Origin: Marinobacter sp.
Lineage (GTDB): Bacteria; Pseudomonadota; Gammaproteobacteria; Pseudomonadales; Oleiphilaceae
Length of the DNA: 51,808 nucleotides
Direction of reading: 5' to 3'
Assembly: GCA_030149475.1 (NCBI GenBank)
Contig: JASBRL010000137.1
Location: 1 to 51,808, forward strand
In this document: piece by piece, positions 1-8,738 of the stretch
Layout: each line of letters begins with the position of its first letter
Numbering within the stretch: the stretch's first letter is position 1
Translations under genes and position numbers: made by a program
The notes under the pieces: model-generated
What the model was told of the DNA's origin: nothing
Databases searched by the model: none
Seen by the model: only the letters and a program-made list of their open reading frames with translations

Positions 1-40
1 TCTCTGGTTGTGAAAGAGCATGCAGGTTAGACTTGGACAT

Positions 41-98
41 GGCGTATCATTCCTCTGTTGGTTGTGATCGTCGCGGTGATCAACCAACAGGATACGCC
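41..98. repeat. Nested inverted repeat upstream of leuA
   Basis: An inner stem pairs positions 56-69 with 78-89 (GATC plus AACCAACA on the right arm) with a two-base bulge. An outer stem pairs GGCGTAT (41-47) exactly with ATACGCC (92-98). There is no T-run on either side, so it is not an obvious intrinsic terminator. It lies about 55 bases upstream of the candidate leuA -10 element, so it could be an operator, the end of an upstream transcription unit, or a remnant of a repeat. The structure is seen directly; its function is unknown. Confidence 0.6.
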
Positions 99-154
99 AC
101 CTCTTCAGCCTGCTTCCATACACCAGAAATCACCATAACTCGGCAGCCATTCAG

Positions 155-163
155 TGGTATACT
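155..163 (+). promoter_or_regulatory. Candidate extended -10 promoter of leuA
   Basis: TGGTATACT carries an extended -10 (TGn) followed by TATACT, a five-of-six match to TATAAT. No good -35 hexamer lies 16-18 bases upstream, which is tolerated by extended -10 promoters. It would give a leader of roughly 37 nt before the chosen leuA start at 207. Confidence 0.45.
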
Positions 164-206
164 GACGTTCATAAATAACGACCGTATCTGTCTGATGGAG
201 AGTCCG

Positions 207-1757
207 ATGTCCAGCAAAGATCATCTCGTCATTTTCGATACCACCTTGCGCGACGGCGAACAAAGCCCTGGCGCCACCATGACCAAGGCAGAGAAACTTC
301 GGATTGCCAAAGCTCTCGAGAAGCTGCGGGTGGATGTCATTGAGGCTGGTTTTGCGATTGCCAGTCAGGGCGACTTTGAGGCGGTGAAGCTGATTGCGGA
401 AACGGTTCGTGAGTCGACCATCTGCAGCCTGGCACGTGCACTGGACAAGGATATCGACCGGGCTGCCGAGGCGATACGGCCGGCCGAACGTGGGCGTATT
501 CATACGTTTATCGCCACCTCGCCGATTCACATGCAGCACAAGCTGATGATGACGCCAGATGAAGTGGTCGAGCAGGCTGTCCGCTCGGTGAAACGGGCGA
601 AGAGCCATATCGATGATGTTGAATTCTCCTGTGAAGATGCCGGCCGGTCCGAACTCGATTTCCTGTGCCGTATCATTGAGGCGGCTATAGACGCCGGCGC
701 GACCACCATCAATATTCCCGACACGGTCGGCTACGCGATTCCGGAGCAGTTTGCAGACACCGTCCGTACGTTGCTGAACCGCATTCCCAATGCCGACAAA
801 GCGATCTTTTCCGTGCATTGCCACAATGATCTGGGGCTGGCAGTGGCCAACTCGCTGGCCGCTGTGACCAGCGGCGCACGACAGGTTGAGTGCACGATCA
901 ATGGACTTGGTGAGCGGGCCGGCAATGCCTCGCTGGAAGAGCTGGTCATGGCGGTACGAACCCGTCAGGACCTGTTTGATGTTGAGACCCGTATTGATGC
1001 CCGGCATATTGTGCCGGCCTCCCGGCTGGTCTCAACGATCACCGGCTTCCCAGTGCAGCCCAACAAGGCCATTGTCGGGGCGAATGCTTTTGCCCATGAA
1101 TCCGGTATTCATCAGGATGGCGTGCTGAAACACCGCGAAACCTACGAAATTATGCGCGCGCAGGACGTCGGTTGGCACACCAACAGCCTGGTACTGGGAA
1201 AGCATTCCGGTCGCAATGCCTTCCGCACCCGGCTGCTGGAGTTGGGCATTCAGTTTGAAACCGAGACGGAGTTAAACGAGGCGTTCACCCGATTCAAGGC
1301 GCTCGCTGATCTCAAACATGAAATCTTTGATGAAGATCTTCAGGCGATCGCAAGCGATACCCGGCAAAAAGAGGCCGATGGCCGTTTTGCATTGGTCTGC
1401 ATGCAGGTGAACTCTGAAACCGGCGTGATTCCCAGGGCGCAGGTAACCCTGATGATGGATGGCAAGGAGCACAAGATGGAAGCCGAGGGCAGTGGTCCTG
1501 TCGACGCAACCTTTACCGCCATCGAGTCGCTGGTTGATTCCGGCTGCAATCTGCAACTGTATTCAGTAAACGCGATTACCAGTGGCACGGATGCACAGGG
1601 CGAGGTAACCGTTCGCCTTGAGCGCGGGGGGCGCATCGTCAACGGCCTGGGCGCGGATACGGATATCATCATTGCCTCTGCCAAGGCGTACATTCAGGCG
1701 TTGAATCTGATTACCGCCGGCGCTCATCGCCAACATCCCCAGGGGGCTGATGTTTGA
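207..1757 (+). CDS. leuA: 2-isopropylmalate synthase
   Basis: LeuA condenses acetyl-CoA with 2-oxoisovalerate, the first committed step of leucine synthesis. The protein from 207 is 516 residues, close to the E. coli enzyme (523). The DRE-TIM barrel starts with [10 protein letters not shown] (residues 10-19), and the metal-binding HCH is at 204-206. The C-terminal third resembles the LeuA allosteric domain that binds leucine. The reading frame is open back to 33, but the first 58 codons do not look like LeuA. ATG 207 has GGAG at 197-200 with good spacing and begins directly at family homology; ATG 195 is the alternative. No other leu gene is in the window, so leuA appears to stand alone, apart from leuBCD. 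The next gene starts about 50 nt downstream. Confidence 0.95.
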   Translation: MSSKDHLVIFDTTLRDGEQSPGATMTKAEKLRIAKALEKLRVDVIEAGFAIASQGDFEAVKLIAETVRESTICSLARALDKDIDRAAEAIRPAERGRIHTFIATSPIHMQHKLMMTPDEVVEQAVRSVKRAKSHIDDVEFSCEDAGRSELDFLCRIIEAAIDAGATTINIPDTVGYAIPEQFADTVRTLLNRIPNADKAIFSVHCHNDLGLAVANSLAAVTSGARQVECTINGLGERAGNASLEELVMAVRTRQDLFDVETRIDARHIVPASRLVSTITGFPVQPNKAIVGANAFAHESGIHQDGVLKHRETYEIMRAQDVGWHTNSLVLGKHSGRNAFRTRLLELGIQFETETELNEAFTRFKALADLKHEIFDEDLQAIASDTRQKEADGRFALVCMQVNSETGVIPRAQVTLMMDGKEHKMEAEGSGPVDATFTAIESLVDSGCNLQLYSVNAITSGTDAQGEVTVRLERGGRIVNGLGADTDIIIASAKAYIQALNLITAGAHRQHPQGADV

Positions 1758-1809
1758 TGATTCCGGGTGCTGAATCTGAACGGCGCAGCCTGCGCCAGGG
1801 AGTATGCTA

Positions 1810-2637
1810 GTGCCCCTGCAATCCGAAGTGAAACGTCAGTTCTATCTTGGCGTTGCGGGCGTCTCCTGCTGGTATGCGCGATCAACATTGAGCGGCGCGG
1901 CGCCCAGCCCTGACTTTGATTTTGGCGAAACGGTCGAGCAGACGGAACCGGCGCTGGTCGATGAGCCTGTCATGGGCCAGCCGCCGCAAGGACAGCGTCG
2001 ACGTCAATCACTGGCTGCCATCCAGGGGTTGGTGTCGCCGGCCAAGAACGACCCGTCTGCCAGCAAACCCGAACCCCGAAATGAGTCCGCGCGAGACCGG
2101 CCAGAAACGGCTCTGGTCGATCAGCCGCAGGCGCCGCCAGGTTCCGACACCGGACCGGCTGTCATGTCGCCGGGGCCCGTCAGCGGTTCAGCGTCGGCGG
2201 CTGGGGTAACAGCCGCTCACTGGGGGTTCTGGTTCAGCAACAGGTTTGTGCTGATCAGCGCGCTTTCTGCGGATGCAAGTACCCGGCTACAGGCTGCTCT
2301 GGCGGGGAATATTTTGCAGGCGCTCGGTCAGATGCCGACTGAGCATCGCATCCTGCAATGGCCGGTTTTCAGTAATCCGGCGGTCCCGGGTAATGATGAG
2401 TCCGGGCTGAAAGCGGTGCTGACGGAGCTGGCCGGCGGGTTTAATGAACGGATGGTTGTTACCCTGGGCCTGCTGCCCGAGTTGTCATACGACGCCCGCA
2501 GTGTCTGGCTGGAATCGGTGCTGGGGCACAGGACCGTAGAGTTTCCTTTCTCCCTGGCTGCTTTGTCCGCGGAGCCCGATCGCAAGCGTCAGCTGTGGGC
2601 TGAGCTCCGGCCGCTGACCGGAACCGCTGAGCAATGA
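1810..2637 (+). CDS. holD: Probable DNA polymerase III psi subunit (HolD-like), divergent
   Basis: This 275-residue protein has no strong motif and would usually be called hypothetical. Its N terminus has an LGVAGVSCWYAR stretch (about residues 13-24) resembling the LGITQW segment of E. coli HolD. A linker of about 110 residues rich in Pro, Ala and Ser follows. The C-terminal part (about 140-275) begins with a hydrophobic strand, RFVLISAL, like RLVMVAN of HolD, and ends with RKRQLWAEL, like the RAALWQQI end of HolD. It overlaps rimI by four bases; holD-rimI is the E. coli arrangement, and the pseudomonad psi is, from memory, also beside rimI. In known psi proteins the N terminus binds DnaX and the rest binds chi. 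AGGGAG at 1797-1802 fits GTG 1810 (spacing 7) rather than ATG 1804 (spacing 1). The function is inferred from weak similarity plus synteny. Confidence 0.6.
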   Translation: MPLQSEVKRQFYLGVAGVSCWYARSTLSGAAPSPDFDFGETVEQTEPALVDEPVMGQPPQGQRRRQSLAAIQGLVSPAKNDPSASKPEPRNESARDRPETALVDQPQAPPGSDTGPAVMSPGPVSGSASAAGVTAAHWGFWFSNRFVLISALSADASTRLQAALAGNILQALGQMPTEHRILQWPVFSNPAVPGNDESGLKAVLTELAGGFNERMVVTLGLLPELSYDARSVWLESVLGHRTVEFPFSLAALSAEPDRKRQLWAELRPLTGTAEQ

Positions 2638-3116
2638 CCTTAAGGCAGGCTGAGGCGCCGGGTACCGGCGCAATTGTTCGCCCCCTGCGGGTAGAGGATC
2701 TGGCGACGGTGCTCGACATCGAGCGGCTGAGCTATTCCCACCCCTGGAGCGAGGCCGTGTTCCGGGATTGTTTCCGTGCTGACTATCGGCTCTGGGCACT
2801 TGTACGGGACGGCGTGGTCATCGGATATGCCATCATCGCCTATCTGGTCGATGAAGCCCATCTGCTCAATCTGTGTGTATCGCCCGCGTGGCGTCAGCAG
2901 GGTGGCGCGAAACAGTTACTTGAGCAGGTGCTGGTTCAATGTCGCGAGGACGGCATGGTACAGGTACTGTTGGAGGTTCGGGAGAGTAACGAGGCGGCGC
3001 GGCGGCTGTATCGGCGTGAAGGCTTTGCGGCGATTGGCCGGCGGCCGGATTACTACCCGGATGCCGGACGCCGCGAGGCTGCTGAGGTGATGTCCCGGTC
3101 GCTGGCGTCGTCATGA
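2634..3116 (+). CDS. rimI: Ribosomal protein S18 alanine N-acetyltransferase
   Basis: A GNAT-fold acetyltransferase of 160 residues that in E. coli acetylates the N-terminal alanine of ribosomal protein S18. The family pattern is visible: IERLSYSHPWSE near the N terminus, VDEAHLLNLCVSP, the acetyl-CoA loop RQQGGAK, LEVRESNEAARRLYRREGF, and the RRPDYYPD segment before the C terminus. The start ATG overlaps the stop of the psi candidate (ATGA), indicating translational coupling. The Shine-Dalgarno sequence is weak, consistent with coupling. The RQxGxG/A loop reads RQQGGA, a normal variant. A 212-base gap to prfC follows. Confidence 0.92.
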   Translation: MTLRQAEAPGTGAIVRPLRVEDLATVLDIERLSYSHPWSEAVFRDCFRADYRLWALVRDGVVIGYAIIAYLVDEAHLLNLCVSPAWRQQGGAKQLLEQVLVQCREDGMVQVLLEVRESNEAARRLYRREGFAAIGRRPDYYPDAGRREAAEVMSRSLASS

Positions 3117-3328
3117 CTCGCGTCTGATGCCGACAACTCCTATAATACTGCGCTTTCAATGAGTCTCTGACAGGCATCCGGAGCGGCATCCCGAACGAGC
3201 GACGGCTCGTGTCCGACAGGCCGTCCAGCAGGGATGACGCCAGTTTCGCGAATTCTGGATGCGCGCTGTATTGACCGCCGATTGCGCAGAGACACCCTAA
3301 ATTTCCCAGTTCAGGCCGGTTTATAATT

Positions 3329-4909
3329 ATGCCAACCCTCGCTCAGGAAGTCGGTCAACGCCGTACCTTCGCCATTATCTCGCACCCTGATGCGGGTAAA
3401 ACCACCATTACCGAAAAAGTGCTCCTGTTCGGACAGGCGATTCAGACTGCCGGTACCGTAAAGGGGAAGAAATCCGGACAGCACGCAAAATCAGACTGGA
3501 TGGAAATGGAAAAGGAGCGGGGGATCTCCGTCACCACCTCGGTGATGCAGTTTCCCTATGGGGGCAAGCTGATCAATCTGCTCGATACGCCGGGACACGA
3601 AGACTTTTCTGAGGACACTTACCGGACGTTGACAGCGGTCGACTCCTGCCTGATGGTGATCGACAGTGCCAAGGGTGTTGAGGCGCGCACCATCAAGCTG
3701 ATGGAAGTGACCCGCCTGCGTGATACGCCCATTCTGACCTTTATGAACAAGCTGGATCGGGATACCCGCGATCCCGTCGAACTGATGGATGAGGTAGAGG
3801 ACGTTCTCAAGATTGCCTGTGCGCCCATTACCTGGCCGATTGGCATGGGCAAGAATTTCAAGGGTGTCTATCACCTGCTGCGGGACGAGATTATTCTGTA
3901 CAAGTCCGGTCAGGGCCATGCGATTCAGGAGAAACGTGTGCTGCAGGGGCTCGACAACCCGGAACTGGATGAGGTGCTTGGTGCCTGGGCGCAGGATTTG
4001 CGGGACGAAATCGAGCTGGTGAAGGGGGCGTCTCATGAGTTCGACCAGGAAGCCTTTCTGGCGGGCGAGCTGACGCCGGTTTTTTTCGGTACGGCGCTGG
4101 GTAACTTCGGGGTGGATCATATGCTGGATGGCCTGGTTGACTGGGCTCCGGCTCCGCAGCCCAGGGAAACCGACCAGCGTCTGGTCAAGCCGGCAGATGA
4201 AGCGTTTTCCGGATTTGTTTTCAAGATTCAGGCCAATATGGACCCTCAGCATCGGGATCGGGTAGCCTTCCTGAGGATTGTGTCCGGTCAGTATCGGCAG
4301 GGCATGAAAGCCCGTCATGTGCGGATTGGCAAGGATGTTCGTTTCTCTGACGCGCTGACGTTTATGGCGGGCGACCGCGAGCATGCGGATGAAGCGTTTG
4401 CCGGCGATATTATCGGTCTTCACAATCATGGCACCATCCAGTTGGGGGACACGTTTACCGCCGGGGAAGACATGAAGTTCACCGGTATTCCCAATTTTGC
4501 GCCTGAGTTGTTCCGCCGCATCCGGCTGAAAGACCCGCTCAAGGCCAAGCAGCTTCAGAAAGGACTGGTTCAGTTGTCAGAAGAGGGTGCCGTACAGGTA
4601 TTTCGACCCCTGAAAAACAATGATCTGATCGTGGGAGCCGTCGGGGTACTGCAGTTTGATGTGGTGGTCAGTCGACTCAGGAGTGAGTACAAAGTTGAGG
4701 CGGTGTATGAGCCTGTCAACGTGGCGACAGCGCGCTGGGTTACCTCTGCTGATGCGCGGAAACTGGACGAATTTGAGCGCAAGGCCAACGACTTCCTGGC
4801 GCTCGATGGCAGCGATCAGTTGGCCTATATTGCGCCGACCATGGTGAACCTGCAACTGGCGCAGGAGCGGCATCCGGATATCGCCTTTCACAAGACCCGC
4901 GAGCACTGA
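3329..4909 (+). CDS. prfC: Peptide chain release factor 3
   Basis: RF3 is the translational GTPase that recycles RF1/RF2 from terminated ribosomes. The 526-residue protein is collinear with the E. coli factor (529). G1 is [10 protein letters not shown]3 is DTPGHEDF, and G4 is NKLDRD. The C-terminal domains are intact through the terminal KTREH, which matches E. coli closely. ATG 3329 starts the conserved N terminus, but no convincing Shine-Dalgarno sequence precedes it; the upstream bases are TTTATAATT. A TATAAT at 3141-3146 in the 212-base upstream gap could be a -10 element but lacks a matching -35. A TatD-family gene follows after 16 bases, as prfC and yjjV are near neighbours in E. coli. 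Confidence 0.97.
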   Translation: MPTLAQEVGQRRTFAIISHPDAGKTTITEKVLLFGQAIQTAGTVKGKKSGQHAKSDWMEMEKERGISVTTSVMQFPYGGKLINLLDTPGHEDFSEDTYRTLTAVDSCLMVIDSAKGVEARTIKLMEVTRLRDTPILTFMNKLDRDTRDPVELMDEVEDVLKIACAPITWPIGMGKNFKGVYHLLRDEIILYKSGQGHAIQEKRVLQGLDNPELDEVLGAWAQDLRDEIELVKGASHEFDQEAFLAGELTPVFFGTALGNFGVDHMLDGLVDWAPAPQPRETDQRLVKPADEAFSGFVFKIQANMDPQHRDRVAFLRIVSGQYRQGMKARHVRIGKDVRFSDALTFMAGDREHADEAFAGDIIGLHNHGTIQLGDTFTAGEDMKFTGIPNFAPELFRRIRLKDPLKAKQLQKGLVQLSEEGAVQVFRPLKNNDLIVGAVGVLQFDVVVSRLRSEYKVEAVYEPVNVATARWVTSADARKLDEFERKANDFLALDGSDQLAYIAPTMVNLQLAQERHPDIAFHKTREH

Positions 4910-4925
4910 TCCCTGGAGAGGAGTG

Positions 4926-5693
4926 ATGGGGCTGGTTGACGCGCACTGCCATTTCGATTTTCCGGCGTTTGATGACCATCGGGATGATATCATGGTCAAA
5001 TCGTACTCGCTGGGCATACGAAAAATTGTGATCCCCGGGGTCCGCCAACAGGACTGGGGCCGGATCATGGCCACTGTCCGGGCGCATCCGCCACTCTATT
5101 ACTGCCTTGGTATACATCCCTGGTATGTTGACGAGCACTCCTGGGGGGTGCTGGATGAGCTCAGGCGGCGTCTGGGTGACAGCTCTGAGCGGTGTGTTGC
5201 CCTGGGTGAGTGCGGACTGGATCGCCTCCATGGCGACCTCGGGCGTCAGCGGCCCTGGTTTGAAGCCCAGGTTGAGTTGGCCCGTGACCTTGACTGGCCA
5301 TTGGTCATTCACTCGGTCAAAACCCACGATGACGTGGCTGTTGTGCTCAAATCACGACGATTTTCAGGCGAGGCGCTGGTGCATGGGTTTTCGGGCAGTT
5401 ACGAGCAGGCCAGTAAACTGGTGGATCTCGGCTGCAAGATCGGCATCGGTGGCGTCATCACCCACAAGGGTGCTCACAAAACCCGATCAACGGTGGCTCG
5501 CCTGCCGTTGGGCGCGCTGGTGCTGGAGACTGACGCTCCGGATATGGCACCCGCCGGAATTGAAAAAGGGCGGAATTCTCCCCTTTACCTACCGCAGATA
5601 TTTGACGCTCTGGCGGGCATTCGCAGCGAGTCGGCCGAGCAACTGCAGCAGGCGTTGAAAGCCAATGTTGACGGCCTTTACCGCTGGCGTTGA
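4926..5693 (+). CDS. TatD-family metal-dependent hydrolase (YjjV-like)
   Basis: A 255-residue TIM-barrel metallohydrolase of the TatD/YcfH/YjjV family, whose members act as 3'-5' exonucleases or D-aminoacyl-tRNA-type hydrolases in various reports. Metal ligands are visible in order: DAHCHFDF at the N terminus, GECGLD in the middle, VIHS, VHGFSGS, and ETDAPDM near the C terminus. Overall similarity is closest to E. coli YjjV, including the KTHDD and GGVITHKGAHKTR segments. GGAGAG at 4915-4920 is spaced five bases from ATG 4926; the GTG three bases earlier is too close to be preferred. It probably shares a transcript with prfC. The exact substrate cannot be told from sequence. Confidence 0.9.
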   Translation: MGLVDAHCHFDFPAFDDHRDDIMVKSYSLGIRKIVIPGVRQQDWGRIMATVRAHPPLYYCLGIHPWYVDEHSWGVLDELRRRLGDSSERCVALGECGLDRLHGDLGRQRPWFEAQVELARDLDWPLVIHSVKTHDDVAVVLKSRRFSGEALVHGFSGSYEQASKLVDLGCKIGIGGVITHKGAHKTRSTVARLPLGALVLETDAPDMAPAGIEKGRNSPLYLPQIFDALAGIRSESAEQLQQALKANVDGLYRWR

Positions 5694-5717
5694 TGCAAAA
5701 AATGTCCGGCCTCAGGG

Positions 5718-5747
5718 TTGGCATTTGGGTATCGCTTCGGATATACT
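5718..5747 (+). promoter_or_regulatory. Promoter of rplM-rpsI
   Basis: TTGGCA (5718-5723), an 18-base spacer and TATACT (5742-5747) form a good sigma70 promoter, each hexamer matching the consensus at five positions. Transcription would start near 5754, leaving an untranslated leader of about 145 nt before rplM. Confidence 0.65.
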
Positions 5748-5864
5748 TCGCGCCCTGGCTTTTCAAGGCGTTGTTACCGACTCAGCCCCGATTGGTGGCA
5801 CTGCCGACAAACATTACAGGTCAAGAGCTTCCACTGAGCGTATGAACGCCTGTCGGTGGTAGCT

Positions 5865-5895
5865 TTTAACGTTTCTTTTATAGCGTTCAAGGCGG
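5865..5895 (+). promoter_or_regulatory. Possible L13 autoregulatory hairpin before rplM
   Basis: In the leader, AACG and CGTT can pair around a U-rich loop, just ahead of the AAGGCGG Shine-Dalgarno sequence (5889-5895). E. coli L13 is reported to repress its own operon through the rplM leader. The hairpin here is short and I infer the role only by position. Confidence 0.3.
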
Positions 5896-5900
5896 AATCA

Positions 5901-6329
5901 ATGAAGACTCTGAGTGCGAAACCAGAAACCGTAAAACGTGACTGGTACGTTGTAGACGCAGCCGGCAAGACGCTGGGTCGTCTGTCAACCGAGATCGCCC
6001 TTCGTCTGCGGGGCAAGCATAAGCCTGAATACACCCCTCATGTCGATACTGGCGATTACATTGTTGTGATTAATGCCGGTCAGGTGCGGGTGACAGGCAA
6101 GAAGTCGTCTGCAAAGATGTATTACAGTCACACCGGCTTTCCGGGTGGTATCAAGTCCATCAACTTCGAGAAGCTGGCAGACAAGGCGCCTGAGCAAATC
6201 ATTGAGCATTCGGTGAAAGGTATGCTCCCGAAGGGCCCGCTGGGCCGCGCCATGTTCAAGAAGCTTAAAATCTATGCCGGCGCTGAGCATCCTCACGCAG
6301 CCCAGCAGCCCAAAGCACTCGACATTTAA
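5901..6329 (+). CDS. rplM: 50S ribosomal protein L13
   Basis: L13 (142 residues, same length as E. coli) is an early-assembly protein of the large subunit. The N terminus [20 protein letters not shown] and the end of the protein ([11 protein letters not shown]) are essentially those of E. coli. ATG 5901 has AAGGCGG at 5889-5895; the frame is open upstream to 5856 but those codons are non-homologous. rpsI follows after 12 bases, the universal L13-S9 operon. Confidence 0.98.
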   Translation: MKTLSAKPETVKRDWYVVDAAGKTLGRLSTEIALRLRGKHKPEYTPHVDTGDYIVVINAGQVRVTGKKSSAKMYYSHTGFPGGIKSINFEKLADKAPEQIIEHSVKGMLPKGPLGRAMFKKLKIYAGAEHPHAAQQPKALDI

Positions 6330-6341
6330 CGGAAGGCGGAT

Positions 6342-6734
6342 ATGTCTGTAGCACAAAATTACGGTACCGGTCGCCGCAAGACGTCCACGGCTCGGGTCTT
6401 TATCAAGCCTGGAAGCGGCAACATCCAGATCAATGGTCGCAGCATCGAAGAATTCTTTGGGCGCGAAACTCTGCGAATGATTGTTCGCCAGCCTCTGGTG
6501 GTTGCCGAGTCGTCAGATCGTTTTGATATCAAAATCACCGTTGAAGGTGGTGGCATCAGTGGTCAGGCTGGCGCAATTCGTCATGGTCTGACTCGCGCAT
6601 TGATGGACTACGATGAAACTCTGCGCCCCTCGCTGCGTAAGGCCGGTTATGTAACCCGGGATGCCCGCAAGGTTGAGCGTAAGAAAGTCGGTCTGCGTAA
6701 GGCGCGCAAGCGTCCTCAGTACTCCAAGCGTTAA
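6342..6734 (+). CDS. rpsI: 30S ribosomal protein S9
   Basis: S9 (130 residues, as in E. coli) sits in the small-subunit head. [18 protein letters not shown] at the N terminus and the basic tail ending RKRPQYSKR are diagnostic; the terminal SKR reaches the P-site tRNA. GGAAGG at 6330-6335 serves as Shine-Dalgarno. Second and last gene of the rplM operon, followed by an intrinsic terminator. Confidence 0.98.
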   Translation: MSVAQNYGTGRRKTSTARVFIKPGSGNIQINGRSIEEFFGRETLRMIVRQPLVVAESSDRFDIKITVEGGGISGQAGAIRHGLTRALMDYDETLRPSLRKAGYVTRDARKVERKKVGLRKARKRPQYSKR

Positions 6735-6756
6735 GCGTCTCTTTGGAGTAGACCGA

Positions 6757-6786
6757 AAAGCCTGGCCCAGCGCCGGGCTTTTTTTT
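6757..6786 (+). terminator. Rho-independent terminator of rplM-rpsI
   Basis: AAGCCTGGC pairs with GCCGGGCTT across a short loop, with one G-T pair, followed by a run of T residues to 6786. It lies 22 bases after the rpsI stop. Confidence 0.9.
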
Positions 6787-6813
6787 GTTACTTGTAAGGA
6801 AAGTGTATATTCT
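6785..6813 (+). promoter_or_regulatory. Weak candidate promoter of petABC
   Basis: TTGTTA (6785-6790) with either TATATT (6806-6811, 15-base spacer) or TATTCT (6808-6813, 17-base spacer). The T-run of the preceding terminator supplies part of the -35. Both options are imperfect; an alternative start further into the 178-base gap cannot be excluded. Confidence 0.35.
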
Positions 6814-6912
6814 TTAACATTTGATGCGCTTGCCGTTTTGGGTTTTGATGGCTTTGTTCCGCGTAGTTTACCGTCCCGGGTACTGCGCGTTGCCTGATGG
6901 GAGAGAACAATA

Positions 6913-7506
6913 ATGAGTAATGGCGACGTAAGCTTGGGCCGGCGTCGGTTCCTGATTGGCGCGACATCGGTGGTAGGTGGTGTCGGCGTCGTCGGAGCGG
7001 CAGTCCCGTTTGTGGCGTCCTGGAACCCCAGTGCCAAGGCGGAGGCAGCCGGCGCACCGGTCACCGTCAACATCAGCAAAATTGAGCCCGGTCAACAGAT
7101 TACGGTGTCGTGGCGGGGGAAGCCCGTTTGGATTGTCAATCGTACGCAGAAGATGCTTGACAACATCAAAAAACTTAATGACCGAGTGAAAGATCCTGAG
7201 TCCCAAGAATCCGATCAGCCGGATTATATCACCGGAATTTATCGGTCAATCAGAGATGAGTACGCTGTTCTGGTCGGTATATGCACCCATCTGGGGTGCG
7301 TTCCAACCTACCGTCCCGAGGTGGCGCCGGAGGATATCGGGCCAGACTGGCTAGGCGGCTATGTGTGCGCCTGTCATGGCTCGCAGTATGATCTCGCCGG
7401 CCGGGTGTTCCCTAATCAGCCCGCGCCTCTCAACCTTGAAGTGCCACCCTACAGATACGATGACGACAGCACCGTTGTGATCGGGTTGGACCCGGAGGCG
7501 GCCTAA
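6913..7506 (+). CDS. petA: Ubiquinol-cytochrome c reductase, Rieske iron-sulfur subunit
   Basis: The Rieske subunit of the cytochrome bc1 complex takes the first electron from ubiquinol and passes it to cytochrome c1. It has 197 residues. An N-terminal twin-arginine-type motif, GRRRFLIGAT (residues 9-18), precedes the single membrane anchor (about 14-36). The 2Fe-2S ligands are in CTHLGC (124-129) and CACHGS (152-157), all present. A good Shine-Dalgarno (GGGAGAG) precedes ATG 6913. It overlaps petB by one base, beginning a three-gene operon that is adjacent to rplM-rpsI as in many proteobacteria. Confidence 0.97.
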   Translation: MSNGDVSLGRRRFLIGATSVVGGVGVVGAAVPFVASWNPSAKAEAAGAPVTVNISKIEPGQQITVSWRGKPVWIVNRTQKMLDNIKKLNDRVKDPESQESDQPDYITGIYRSIRDEYAVLVGICTHLGCVPTYRPEVAPEDIGPDWLGGYVCACHGSQYDLAGRVFPNQPAPLNLEVPPYRYDDDSTVVIGLDPEAA

Positions 7507-8738
7507 TGCAGAAACTAATCAGCTGGATTGATCAACGGCTACCGGTTGTTGATGCCTGGAATAAACACCTCAGCCAGTACTACGCCCCCAAGAACTTTAA
7601 CGTCTGGTATTTTTTCGGCTCGCTGGCCATGCTGGTCCTGGTGAATCAGTTGGTCACGGGCATCTGGCTGACCATGAGCTACAACCCGACGGCTGAGGGT
7701 GCCTTTTCCTCAATTGAGTACATCATGCGCGATGTGCAGTGGGGATGGCTGCTGCGTTATTTGCACTCTACTGGTGCATCGGCATTTTTCGTGGTGGTGT
7801 ACCTGCATATGTTCCGGGGGCTGATGTATGGCTCCTACCAGAAACCCCGGGAACTGATCTGGCTTTTCGGAATGCTGATTTATCTGGTGCTGATGGCGGA
7901 AGCCTTCATGGGCTACCTGCTGCCCTGGGGACAGATGTCCTACTGGGGGGCCCAGGTTATTGTGAACCTGTTCGGTGCGATACCGGTCATCGGTGACGAC
8001 CTGTCACTCTGGATTCGTGGTGATTACCTGGTTTCCGGTATTACCCTGAACCGCTTCTTCGCGCTTCATGTCATTGCGCTTCCCATTGTGCTGCTGGGTC
8101 TGGTCGTGCTGCACATTCTTGCTTTGCATGAAGTCGGCTCGAATAACCCCGATGGTATTGATATCAAGAAAAACAAGGACGAAAACGGTGTTCCCAAGGA
8201 CGGTATACCGTTTCACCCTTATTATACGGTTCATGATTTGCTGGGTGTGGGGGTCTTCCTCTTTGTGTTCTGTGTGGTGATCTTCTTCTTCCCGGAGATG
8301 GGGGGGCTATTCCTTGAAAAGGCCAACTTCGAACCGGCGAACAATCTCAAGACGCCCGCACATATAGCGCCGGTGTGGTACTTCACGCCATTCTACGCCA
8401 TGCTTCGGGCGGTCAAGGTAGACCTGTTCGGGCTTGACGCCAAATTCTGGGGCGTCGTGGTCATGGGGCTGGCGATTGCCATTCTGTTCGTTTTGCCCTG
8501 GCTCGACCGGAGTCCGGTGCGGTCCATGCGCTACAAAGGCTGGATCAGTAAAATTGCTTTAGCGATTTTTGTGATCTCGTTTATTGTGCTTGGCTACCTG
8601 GGTATTCAGCCACCATCCCCTGGCCGTACGGCGGTTGCGCAGATTATGACCGTGCTCTACTTTCTTTACTTCATTCTGATGCCGTTTTACACGCGAATGG
8701 AGAAAACAAAGCCTGTGCCAGAGAGGGTAACCGGATGA
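7506..8738 (+). CDS. petB: Ubiquinol-cytochrome c reductase, cytochrome b subunit
   Basis: Cytochrome b is the integral membrane core of bc1 and holds two b hemes and the Qo and Qi quinone sites. At 410 residues it is of usual bacterial length. Heme-ligating histidines lie in RYLHSTGASAFFVVVYLHMF and in FFALHVIALPIVLLGLVVLH. The Qo-site PEWY motif appears as PVWY, the form I expect in gammaproteobacteria. At least eight hydrophobic segments are visible. The start overlaps the petA stop and the end overlaps petC by four bases, so the three are translationally coupled. Confidence 0.97.
   Translation: MQKLISWIDQRLPVVDAWNKHLSQYYAPKNFNVWYFFGSLAMLVLVNQLVTGIWLTMSYNPTAEGAFSSIEYIMRDVQWGWLLRYLHSTGASAFFVVVYLHMFRGLMYGSYQKPRELIWLFGMLIYLVLMAEAFMGYLLPWGQMSYWGAQVIVNLFGAIPVIGDDLSLWIRGDYLVSGITLNRFFALHVIALPIVLLGLVVLHILALHEVGSNNPDGIDIKKNKDENGVPKDGIPFHPYYTVHDLLGVGVFLFVFCVVIFFFPEMGGLFLEKANFEPANNLKTPAHIAPVWYFTPFYAMLRAVKVDLFGLDAKFWGVVVMGLAIAILFVLPWLDRSPVRSMRYKGWISKIALAIFVISFIVLGYLGIQPPSPGRTAVAQIMTVLYFLYFILMPFYTRMEKTKPVPERVTG

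Noticed and set aside
33..206. Upstream extension of the leuA frame (58 codons)
   Set aside because: Not similar to LeuA, covers the inverted repeat and promoter, and ATG 207 has a suitable ribosome site.
3322..3327. TATAAT directly before the prfC start codon as a promoter
   Set aside because: Transcription would start inside the gene, and no -35 hexamer is placed correctly.
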